Below the pieces are notes generated by a model. The model worked only from the letters and a program-made list of their open reading frames with translations, was not told the origin of the DNA and searched no databases. Below are positions 1-6,354 of a DNA stretch of 26,202 nt, in pieces; position 1 is the first letter of the stretch; every line of letters starts with the position of its first letter. The stretch is taken from assembly GCA_947482805.1 (NCBI GenBank), contig CANKLK010000012.1:1-26202 (forward strand), given 5' to 3'. A program made the translations under genes and the position numbers. This stretch comes from Flavobacteriaceae bacterium (GTDB lineage: Bacteria > Bacteroidota > Bacteroidia > Flavobacteriales > Flavobacteriaceae).

Positions 1-1698
1 GATCCGGTTGCTGGAACAAGAACCGCAATTGGGGAAGCATTGTCCAATATTATTTGGGCTCCAATTAAAGACGGAATGAAAGGGATTTCACTGTCTGCCA
101 ATTGGATGTGGGCTTGTAAAAACGAAGGGGAAGACGCGCGTTTGTATGCTGCTGTAAAGAGCTGTTCCGATTTTGCAATCGAATTAGGAATTAATATTCC
201 AACAGGTAAAGATTCCCTTTCGATGAAACAAAAATATCCAAATGACGAGGTAATTGCACCAGGAACCGTCATTATTTCGGCAGGTGGAAATTGCACCGAC
301 ATAAAAAAAGTAGTAGAACCTGTATTACAAATCGATGGAGGTTCTATTTATTATATCAATTTGTCGCAAGACGATTTTAAATTGGGTGGAACTTCATTTG
401 CCCAAGTTTTGAATACCGTTGGAACGGAAACACCAACAATTAAAGATTCTAAATTCTTTAAAAATGCATTCAATGTAATTCAAGACGCCATTGTAAAAAA
501 TCAAATTATTGCTGGACATGATATTGGAAGTGGCGGACTAATTACTACTTTATTAGAAATGTGTTTTGCCAATAATAATTTAGGTGCCACAATAGATTCG
601 TCCACTTTTGATGAAAAAGATATAATAAAAATTCTTTTCGCTGAAAATATTGGAATTGTTTTCCAAGCTAAAAATGATGTAGAATTGGAAAGCAAATTAA
701 ATTCCAATAAAATTCCTTTTCATAAAATAGGAAAAGTATCAAATAAAGCTACTTTAAACTTTGGTCAATTCTCATTCGATATTCCAAAATACAGAGACAT
801 TTGGTATTCAACCTCTTACCTGTTGGATCAAAAACAGTCTAAAAACGGAATGGCAAAAGCGCGTTTCGAAAATTATAAAAACCAACCTTTAAATTACACT
901 TTTCCGACTCATTTTAATGGAAAAAAACAAATAATCGACGCTTCAAAATCCCGTCCGAAAGCAGCTATTATTCGAGAAAAAGGAAGTAATTCCGAGCGTG
1001 AAATGGCCAATGCAATGTACTTAGCCGGTTTTGATGTAAAAGACATTCACATGACCGATTTAATCTCGGGATGTGAAAATTTGCAAGACATTCAGTTCAT
1101 TGGTGCGGTAGGTGGATTTTCAAATTCTGATGTTTTAGGATCAGCAAAAGGTTGGGCTGGGGCCTTTTTATACAATGAAAAAGCAAAAACTGCCTTAGCC
1201 AATTTCTTCAAAAGAGAAGACACTTTATCAGTGGGGATTTGTAACGGATGCCAGTTATTTATGGAGTTAGAAGTTATTAATCCGAAGCATGAAGTACATG
1301 GAAAAATGAAGCACAACACTTCTAGAAAGCACGAAAGCGGATTTACCTCTGTTACCATTCAAGACAACAATTCCGTGATGTTATCCACATTAGCAGGAAG
1401 CACTTTGGGTGTTTGGATTTCTCATGGCGAAGGAAAATTTAACTTGCCTTTACCCGAAGAAAATTACAAAATCGTTTCTAAATATGCTTACGCCGATTAT
1501 CCAGCAAATCCAAATGGATCCGATTATAACACGGCGATGCTTTGCGATAAAACAGGACGCCACTTAGTGATGATGCCGCACATTGAACGTTCTACTTTCC
1601 AGTGGAATTGGGCGAATTATCCAAAAAACAGAAACGACGAAGTTTCCCCATGGCACGAAGCATTTGTAAATGCTAGAAAATGGATTGAAACTAAGTAA
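1..1698 (+). CDS. purL: Phosphoribosylformylglycinamidine synthase, C-terminal part (5' end outside window)
   Basis: This is the 3' part of FGAM synthase, which converts FGAR to FGAM with glutamine and ATP in de novo purine synthesis. The frame is open from base 1 (DPVAGTRTAIGEAL...), so the start lies upstream; the fragment is 565 residues of a family that is usually about 1,200. The first half is the second AIR-synthase-like ATP-binding module (PTGKDSLSMKQ; GHDIGSGGL). The last about 250 residues are a class I glutamine amidotransferase domain with the nucleophile elbow GICNGCQLF (Cys codon 1240-1242) and the His-Glu pair in MPHIERS (codons 1579-1581 and 1585-1587). The stop is followed by the structured element and then the recombinase, so purL marks the left chromosomal flank of the island. 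Identification is secure. Confidence 0.97.
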   Translation, partial: DPVAGTRTAIGEALSNIIWAPIKDGMKGISLSANWMWACKNEGEDARLYAAVKSCSDFAIELGINIPTGKDSLSMKQKYPNDEVIAPGTVIISAGGNCTDIKKVVEPVLQIDGGSIYYINLSQDDFKLGGTSFAQVLNTVGTETPTIKDSKFFKNAFNVIQDAIVKNQIIAGHDIGSGGLITTLLEMCFANNNLGATIDSSTFDEKDIIKILFAENIGIVFQAKNDVELESKLNSNKIPFHKIGKVSNKATLNFGQFSFDIPKYRDIWYSTSYLLDQKQSKNGMAKARFENYKNQPLNYTFPTHFNGKKQIIDASKSRPKAAIIREKGSNSEREMANAMYLAGFDVKDIHMTDLISGCENLQDIQFIGAVGGFSNSDVLGSAKGWAGAFLYNEKAKTALANFFKREDTLSVGICNGCQLFMELEVINPKHEVHGKMKHNTSRKHESGFTSVTIQDNNSVMLSTLAGSTLGVWISHGEGKFNLPLPEENYKIVSKYAYADYPANPNGSDYNTAMLCDKTGRHLVMMPHIERSTFQWNWANYPKNRNDEVSPWHEAFVNARKWIETK

Positions 1699-1714
1699 AC
1701 TAGTACTGTTTTTT

Positions 1715-1820
1715 ATTTGGGCGCGACCCTCGAAAAATTCGGGTCAGGTCGTTCGCTGCAATCTCTGTTCCACTTCGTTCCACAGAGGATTTCCGCTGCC
1801 ACCCTTCGCGCGAACCTCGA
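1715..1820. repeat. Structured intergenic element of flavobacterial REP-like type
   Basis: This GC-richer block follows purL and contains nested inverted repeats. One is GACCC-t-CGA / TCGGGTC around 1725-1744. Another is CTCTGT...ACAGAG around 1763-1787. The ends GGGCGCGA (1719-1726) and TCGCGCG (about 1806-1812) are also complementary. From memory, blocks that run GGGCG-g-GACC...hairpin...GGATTTCCGCT...CCCTTCGCG recur in Flavobacterium intergenic regions and are often mis-called as small proteins. It may act as a terminator or a REP-like repeat. A copy-number search of the genome would settle this. Confidence 0.5.
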
Positions 1821-1847
1821 TTTATGATTTTAGATTTCTGATTTTAG

Positions 1848-1900
1848 AATAACCAAATTAACACATCAACGATTAAACAAATAACCAAATTAACAAATCA
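1848..1900. repeat. Short direct repeat upstream of the recombinase
   Basis: The string ATAACCAAATTAACA occurs twice, at 1849-1863 and 1881-1895, within an AT-rich leader just before the recombinase gene. Such spaced direct repeats could be recombinase or regulator binding sites, but nothing else in the sequence shows a function. The rest of 1821-1939 contains no gene. Confidence 0.35.
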
Positions 1901-1939
1901 AAAAATAAACTTTCCTTATCTTTATAAAAAATATAAGCC

Positions 1940-2983
1940 ATGAAATGGGAATCAAAATTAATAAAGCACAATGGAATAGTTAGAATAGCCATTATTTTTG
2001 AAAAAAAGACCGAGTTAATAGCTCGTGTAAAATTAATTGAAGGCTCTCGATGGAGTCAGTCGTTAGGGGTTTGGCACATTCCTGATACTGAAGAAAATAG
2101 GCTTCGACTTAAGCTTCCATTGCACTCCACTACTACTCCATCGGAAGAGGGTATTTTACAAATAGAAAAATTCAAACAATGGCTTCTTTCAAAACGCTAC
2201 AGTCCTAGTACTATCAAAACCTATAGCGAAGCGTTGAAATCCTTCTTTATTTTCTTTAGAGAAAAACCCATTGCCGAAATTACCAACGAGGATGTAATTG
2301 AATATAACAATGATTACATTCTGAAAAACAATTTATCGGCTTCCTATCAGAACCAAATTGTCAATGCCATTAAATTGTTCTTCCAAACCAGTCGAGACAC
2401 TAAGATAATTATAGATAAAATTCATCGTCCCAAACGCTCCAAACTTTTACCAAATGTATTGAGCAAAGAAGAGATTAAATTGATTTTGAACGCCCATAGC
2501 AATATTAAACACAAAATGATGCTTTCTCTTATTTATAGTTGCGGACTTCGTTGTGGAGAATTATTGGCATTAAAACCGGTACATATTGATTCCAAAAGAA
2601 ATATTGTATTACTAAAGAATGCCAAAGGTAAAAAGGATAGAATTGTGCCTTTAAGTTCTTTAATATTAGAAATGTTGCGTGATTATTATAAAATCTACAA
2701 GCCAAAAACGTATTTGTTTGAGGGACAAAACGCGGGGGAATTATATTCCGAAAAAAGCCTTCAAAGCGTTTTAAAACAAGCACTTCAAAAAGCTAAAATT
2801 ACGAAACCCGTAACTTTACATTGGTTAAGACATAGTTATGCCACCCATTTAATGGAAAGTGGAACAGATTTAAGATACATACAAGAATTATTAGGACATA
2901 GTAGCAGCAAAACTACTGAAATTTATACCCATGTGAGTACGAAGAGCATTCAACAAATTAAAAGTCCGTTTGATGATTTATAA
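1940..2983 (+). CDS. Xer-like tyrosine recombinase, putative cassette integrase
   Basis: This 347-residue site-specific recombinase is presumably the enzyme that moves the cassettes that follow. Residues 1-65 are an extra N-terminal domain (GSRWSQSLGVWHIPDTEEN) typical of a Bacteroidota integrase subfamily. Residues 75-157 form the SAM-like core-binding domain and 170-347 the catalytic domain. All catalytic residues are visible: R204 (CGLRCGEL), K229 (AKGKKDR), H294 and R297 (HWLRHSYATH), H320 (LLGH) and the nucleophile Y329 (EIYTHV). The C-terminus IKSPFDDL resembles the VRSPLDAL end of class 1 IntI. However, the IntI-specific insertion before the HxxR motif is absent: KPKTYLFEGQ runs straight into the next helix. 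The gene points the same way as the array, unlike most integrons, and ends 101 bp before the first cassette boundary. The recombinase call is certain; its cassette role is inferred from position. Confidence 0.95.
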   Translation: MKWESKLIKHNGIVRIAIIFEKKTELIARVKLIEGSRWSQSLGVWHIPDTEENRLRLKLPLHSTTTPSEEGILQIEKFKQWLLSKRYSPSTIKTYSEALKSFFIFFREKPIAEITNEDVIEYNNDYILKNNLSASYQNQIVNAIKLFFQTSRDTKIIIDKIHRPKRSKLLPNVLSKEEIKLILNAHSNIKHKMMLSLIYSCGLRCGELLALKPVHIDSKRNIVLLKNAKGKKDRIVPLSSLILEMLRDYYKIYKPKTYLFEGQNAGELYSEKSLQSVLKQALQKAKITKPVTLHWLRHSYATHLMESGTDLRYIQELLGHSSSKTTEIYTHVSTKSIQQIKSPFDDL

Positions 2984-3002
2984 GAATTTTATATTATATT
3001 TG
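2969..3002 (+). promoter_or_regulatory. Candidate outward cassette promoter (Pc-like)
   Basis: TATATTTG at 2995-3002 is an exact match to the Bacteroidota -7 element TAnnTTTG. TTTG at 2969-2972 could serve as the -33 element, with a 22-nt spacer, inside the range known for Flavobacterium. The promoter would overlap the last recombinase codons and read through the attI-like region into cassette 1. Position and direction are those of an integron Pc promoter. AT-rich DNA gives chance matches, so transcription is unproven. Confidence 0.45.
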
Positions 3003-3013
3003 AAATAAATAAA

Positions 3014-3099
3014 GTCTGACGTTTATCAGACAAAGCGACCCAATATTGGGGTAATAAGTCTGACTTTGTCAGACCTATATACTAGTTATGGGCAAGTTC
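3014..3099. other. attI-like region: three palindromes and first cassette junction
   Basis: Three palindromes stand side by side: GTCTGA-CGTTTA-TCAGAC (3014-3031), CCCAATATTGGG (3039-3050) and GTCTGAC-TTT-GTCAGAC (3058-3074). The outer two share the same arms. Eleven bases later comes ACTAGTTATGGGCAAGTTC (3081-3099), whose GTTATGGGC is the closing box found at most cassette junctions, here without a matching opening box. This is what an integration site (attI) with paired recombinase-binding arms would look like after a cassette has entered. The outer hairpins could alternatively terminate recombinase transcription, although no U-run follows them. Confidence 0.6.
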
Positions 3100-3142
3100 A
3101 AAACAACGATACGATTAAACTAAAGTGTAGATAACAAAATAT

Positions 3143-4336
3143 ATGAAAACTTTAAACATTACTAAATTACTTTTCATAGCACTGATTTACTATCCAATAT
3201 TTGGATTTTCTCAAGTTTTAACTAATAACACAAGTATTAGCATTACAAAAACATGGACTTCACAACCAAGCGGATATACTTACCCAATAAATATTTTAGT
3301 ACCTCAGGGTGCTGTTCCTCAAGGCGGATTTCCTGTATGTATACTTCTTCATGGCAATGGCTCTGGAAACCTCTCGAATTTAGCGGGCCCACCAATGCTT
3401 TCTCAACAGCAATTTGGCTCTGTGCTTCCGTGTCATATACTTGTTGCCCCAACCGGTTATCAAAACAGTTGGAATATTTGTGCAGAAAACAGCGATGCAC
3501 CTGATGTTGAGATGATCGATGATCTTGTAAATATCTTGCAAACATACACTAATGTAGATACCAATAAAATCCGAATATTAGGAACATCAAATGGCGCAGG
3601 TCTGGCCAATCGGGTCTTTATAGAAAATACGAATGCAGGAATTGATATTATTTGTTCAGTTGTTTCGCATCTAAATGATTTCCAATACCATTCAGGGGAT
3701 TTTTATAAACCAAGTGGTGTAAGCGTCCCTAGTAGTTCATACTGTGGCTATGATGTTGTTTCAAACCCTTTATCTTCAAGAAAATATTTAAGTATTAGCA
3801 ATACAAACGATAATTTAATTCCATATAATGGTGGCTTTTCTCCAAATATAGGAGCAACCTTTTTACCAGCGGAAACCGCCGCGCACATTATCGCAACACA
3901 TAAAGGTTATACTGGAAGTATATTAACTTCTGGAACAACAATAGGTACGGGTTCTCTTGAAATTACAGAATATTCGTATTTATTTGGGGATGTAGTTCAT
4001 CTAAAAGGAAGTGCACAGCATCAAGCTAATCCTACTCAAAAAAATTATATAACAGATTACTTTTCAGACTGTGCAACTAACCTTGGCATTGAAGAAAATC
4101 CTGTAGTCAAAATTAGTGTTCACCCAAATCCAGCTAATGATATACTTAATATAAAAGTAGATACTTCTTTATCAGGTGCGGACTATGAAATATATGACAA
4201 TCTCGGAAGATCACTATTTGCTGGAAAAATAAAATCAGAAAACACAAGTATCGATATTTCACTCTTGTCAAAAGGTATCTACTATTTAAGTATCGGAGGA
4301 TATTTGAATAATGTAATGAAAATAGTTAAACAATGA
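3143..4336 (+). CDS. Secreted alpha/beta-hydrolase (PHB-depolymerase/esterase-like) with T9SS sorting domain
   Basis: This is the only gene of cassette 1, 397 residues. It has a signal peptide (residues 1-24, LLFIALIYYPIFGFSQ). An alpha/beta-hydrolase domain of the LpqC/PHB-depolymerase esterase type covers about 45-310: oxyanion strand and loop CILLHGNGSG (67-75), nucleophile elbow GTSNGAG with S149, probable acid D223 (NTNDNLIPY) and probable catalytic H286 (DVVHLKG). Residues 320-397 form a type A T9SS C-terminal sorting domain (VHPNPANDILNIK ... GIYYLSIGG ... KIVKQ), so the enzyme should be exported by the type 9 system, of which porT is also in this window. The substrate cannot be read from sequence. 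It lies 57 bp from the cassette start and could be served by the Pc-like promoter. Confidence 0.85.
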   Translation: MKTLNITKLLFIALIYYPIFGFSQVLTNNTSISITKTWTSQPSGYTYPINILVPQGAVPQGGFPVCILLHGNGSGNLSNLAGPPMLSQQQFGSVLPCHILVAPTGYQNSWNICAENSDAPDVEMIDDLVNILQTYTNVDTNKIRILGTSNGAGLANRVFIENTNAGIDIICSVVSHLNDFQYHSGDFYKPSGVSVPSSSYCGYDVVSNPLSSRKYLSISNTNDNLIPYNGGFSPNIGATFLPAETAAHIIATHKGYTGSILTSGTTIGTGSLEITEYSYLFGDVVHLKGSAQHQANPTQKNYITDYFSDCATNLGIEENPVVKISVHPNPANDILNIKVDTSLSGADYEIYDNLGRSLFAGKIKSENTSIDISLLSKGIYYLSIGGYLNNVMKIVKQ

Positions 4337-4341
4337 AACCA

Positions 4342-4476
4342 GCCCATAACAACGGCTAGCCAAAATTTGGGCATTTAGGAAGGTTGAGAATTTCGAATTC
4401 TTTGTAAATTCGTGGTTAAGTGAAGGATCTCGTTCACCATTCCCAAACTTCGGCTAAGCCGCGAAACGTTATGGGC
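4342..4476 (+). repeat. attC-like site A (cassette 1 / cassette 2)
   Basis: This 135-bp imperfect inverted repeat opens with GCCCATAAC (4342-4350) and closes with GTTATGGGC (4468-4476). The inner arms are ACGGCTAGCC-AAAATTTGGG against CCCAAACTTCGGCTAAGCCG, with a few extra bases on the right strand. The opening box lies 5 bp after the hydrolase stop codon. Confidence 0.85.
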
Positions 4477-4532
4477 AAGTTCATGAAAAGACAAACAATT
4501 AATCAAAAATAATTTTAACTTTATAAACAAAA

Positions 4533-4617
4533 GTGGAGACCAGAACCCACTCAAAAAAACGGCCTGTCCCGACAGGTTATTCGGGAGGCGAAATCCGAAA
4601 AGCCAGACGAGTAGGAC
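4533..4617 (+). promoter_or_regulatory. Conserved cassette leader element, copy 1
   Basis: The block begins GTGGAGACCAGAACCCACTC followed by A7 and C, and ends CCGAAAAGCCAGACGAGTAG. It recurs before the genes at 9985 and 11142. GTGG/CCAC form a hairpin, and ACTC (4549-4552) can pair with GAGT (4609-4612). This copy carries an extra about 20-bp insert with the hairpin CCTGTC-CC-GACAGG (4563-4576). A near -7 box TAACTTTA (4516-4523) lies just upstream, so the block could be the 5' end of the mRNA. Confidence 0.5.
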
Positions 4618-4635
4618 AAAAAATAATAATTAATA

Positions 4636-4878
4636 ATGGAATATAAAAGAATTTGGTTAAGGTATTCAACATTTAACACTTATGGTGAGGTAACTCCATC
4701 TGAATCAGAAGAATCAAAGAAAGCTGATGCTGAAATTGCTCAACACATCAACCAAGGTTGGCGTATAGTAAGTACGACTCCTGTAACGGCCTCTAAAATT
4801 GATGATTATATTAAAATTCCCTATGTCTTTACATATACTTGTGGTGTTGAAGTCTTTATGGTCAAAGAACGTAATTAA
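4636..4878 (+). CDS. Small hypothetical protein, DUF4177-like
   Basis: This 80-residue protein is the only gene of cassette 2. It has no signal peptide or membrane segment. The pattern of a charged helix ending IAQHINQGWRIVSTTPVT and a final strand YTCGVEVFMVKE resembles the small DUF4177 fold (LNELGxEGWELVS...), which is seen in many tiny proteins of unknown role; this is a resemblance by eye only. The ATG follows the AT-rich stretch AAAAATAATAATTAATA, as expected for a flavobacterial start. It is preceded by the conserved leader element and followed within 10 bp by attC-like site B. Function is unknown. Confidence 0.7.
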   Translation: MEYKRIWLRYSTFNTYGEVTPSESEESKKADAEIAQHINQGWRIVSTTPVTASKIDDYIKIPYVFTYTCGVEVFMVKERN

Positions 4879-4886
4879 TCTAACCA

Positions 4887-4978
4887 GCCCATAACAGCGT
4901 GCAAGCGCCATAGCCCTTCCGTCCCGAAGCTTCGGGACAACACAAGGCAACATCGCCTACACGCAAACCGTTATGGGC
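4887..4978 (+). repeat. attC-like site B (cassette 2 / cassette 3)
   Basis: This site spans 92 bp from GCCCATAAC (4887-4895) to GTTATGGGC (4970-4978). The apical part carries a perfect 18-bp palindrome, GTCCCGAAGCTTCGGGAC (4921-4938). Its right arm, AACACAAGGCAACATCGCC followed by TACACGCAAACCGTT, is shared almost unchanged with site C. Confidence 0.85.
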
Positions 4979-5064
4979 AAGTTAATACGACACAACTATC
5001 GAGAATGCTGCCAAAAAAACTTAGATAATTTTTATAAATATTTAGAAAATTAAATGATTGAAAA

Positions 5065-5397
5065 ATGGAAAAAAAATATTTTGATGACACTAATGAATTA
5101 ACTGAATTAATTAAAGATGATAAAAACTTTGAACTTATTTTAGAAAAGTATCAAAATTATTTTTTATTCGTGTTATGGGATAAAGATCCGTATGATGGGG
5201 ATAAAAAATTATATGGAGTTTACATATCGCAGGATTCCTTTCAAAAAGATGAAGAATATCTTGATAAAGATTGTTTAGAAGAATGGGGTGAAAATACACC
5301 ACTTCGAGGAGGAGGAAGTGGTTATGAAATTGCAGTAATTGATTTTTTAAAAAATAGAGAGCTAATTGATTATATAAGAGAATATGGAATTAAATAA
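5065..5397 (+). CDS. Hypothetical acidic cytosolic protein
   Basis: This 110-residue acidic protein is the first gene of cassette 3. It has no signal peptide and no transmembrane segment. It has an alternating pattern (YFLFVLWDKDPYDGDKKLYGVYIS) consistent with a beta-meander, then CLEEWGENTPLRGGGSGYEIAVIDFL and a C-terminal helix. I do not recognise the family; size and acidity are like many immunity-type proteins, but that is only a resemblance. It lies 13 bp upstream of the EEP-family gene in the same cassette, so the two are probably co-transcribed and travel together. Confidence 0.7.
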   Translation: MEKKYFDDTNELTELIKDDKNFELILEKYQNYFLFVLWDKDPYDGDKKLYGVYISQDSFQKDEEYLDKDCLEEWGENTPLRGGGSGYEIAVIDFLKNRELIDYIREYGIK

Positions 5398-5410
5398 ATC
5401 GAATTAATTT

Positions 5411-6166
5411 ATGATAAAAGTAATTACAATTAATCTTCTTGCAGAAAAGCCCTATCGAAAGTATGGCAAAGTAGCCTTGGTTGATTTCTCTAAAAGATCG
5501 GAAAGATTCTATCTTCAAATTTCTAATTTAATGCCAGATGTGATGCTTTTACAAGAAGTTGACATGATGTGGCGAGAATATTTAGAATTGTACATTGTTA
5601 AATTGGGCTATGCTATTAGTTTTGGTGAGTGTTGGAGTTCAGGACTTGCAATAGCATGGAAACAAGATTCAATGAAACCGAATAATGTACAGCCGGTAAA
5701 CTTTAAAGAAGCAGGCATTTTTAATTTGTGGCTTAAAAAAAGTGAGTCAAATGAAATAATTAGTTTTGTCAATTTACATGCTCCTTGGGGTAAGGCTGAA
5801 AAATTTGATAATTTTTATACTTCTCTAATTGAAGGTGCCTTTCCACTGCTAATCGCCGGGGATTTTAATACAGATGGTCCTGAGAATAATAATTTCAATT
5901 ATTTCTTCAGTAAATTATTTAAGTCAGAGAAAGGCTATAAGGAGTTAACTGAATCTATTCAATTCACAGCGCGAAACGTAAAAACAAATAATGCTGAAAA
6001 GCTAGATTATATTGTAGGTTTAAATATTTTTGGAAATAACACTAAAATATATCCAGAAATATTATCCCTTTTACTCCCACACTCTCCAGGCGGGGAGTTC
6101 TTTTCAGATAATGAAAATAATCATTTTTCCGACCATGCATTAGTTTTGTCAAATATTACCATATAA
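5411..6166 (+). CDS. Endonuclease/exonuclease/phosphatase (EEP) family protein
   Basis: Second gene of cassette 3, 251 residues, the full length of a minimal EEP domain. The metal-dependent phosphoesterase motifs occur in order: N8 (ITINLL), E49 (LLQEVD), H123 (NLHAPWG), D151 and N153 (AGDFNTDG), D199 (LDYIV) and the final D241-H242 (HFSDHALVL). All catalytic positions of the DNase I/exonuclease III/sphingomyelinase fold are therefore present, and the enzyme should be active. There is no signal peptide, so it probably acts in the cytoplasm. GDFN is shared by nucleases and phosphatases and does not give the substrate. The start follows the 110-aa gene after 13 bp. Pairing with a small acidic protein could suggest an enzyme and partner, but this is not demonstrated. 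Confidence 0.88.
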   Translation: MIKVITINLLAEKPYRKYGKVALVDFSKRSERFYLQISNLMPDVMLLQEVDMMWREYLELYIVKLGYAISFGECWSSGLAIAWKQDSMKPNNVQPVNFKEAGIFNLWLKKSESNEIISFVNLHAPWGKAEKFDNFYTSLIEGAFPLLIAGDFNTDGPENNNFNYFFSKLFKSEKGYKELTESIQFTARNVKTNNAEKLDYIVGLNIFGNNTKIYPEILSLLLPHSPGGEFFSDNENNHFSDHALVLSNITI

Positions 6167-6228
6167 GTTATTCAATAAACAAGAACATGATTGCCATAAA
6201 CCATATATTCAAAAAAAAAACTCAACCA

Positions 6229-6310
6229 GCCCATAACAGCGTGTAAGCAATATTGCCTTGCCGCAGGCGCAACACAAGGCAACATCGCCTACACGCAAAC
6301 CGTTATGCAT
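6229..6310 (+). repeat. attC-like site C (cassette 3 / cassette 4), hybrid outer boxes
   Basis: This 82-bp site is the shortest and cleanest hairpin. It runs from GCCCATAAC (6229-6237) to GTTATGCAT (6302-6310). AGCGTGTAAGCAATATTGCC pairs with GGCAACATCGCCTACACGC. The two outer boxes do not match each other beyond ATAAC/GTTAT. The right box instead matches the opening box of site D, at the far end of cassette 4. Confidence 0.87.
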
Positions 6311-6354
6311 CACTTAAAACACGATTGTATTTAAAGAACTTTTAATTCACTATT

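Noticed and set aside
1670..1852. 60-codon reading frame over the purL end and intergenic block
   Set aside because: It overlaps purL, runs through the structured repeat, and matches the kind of spurious protein often predicted from such blocks.
1940..2983. Calling the recombinase IntI
   Set aside because: The IntI-specific insertion before the HxxR motif is missing and an extra N-terminal domain is present, so only a Xer-like recombinase is claimed.
3253..3504. 83-codon frame within the hydrolase gene, and the antisense frames across purL, tamL and the aldolase
   Set aside because: They are shadows of well-identified genes, with no motifs or start signals of their own.
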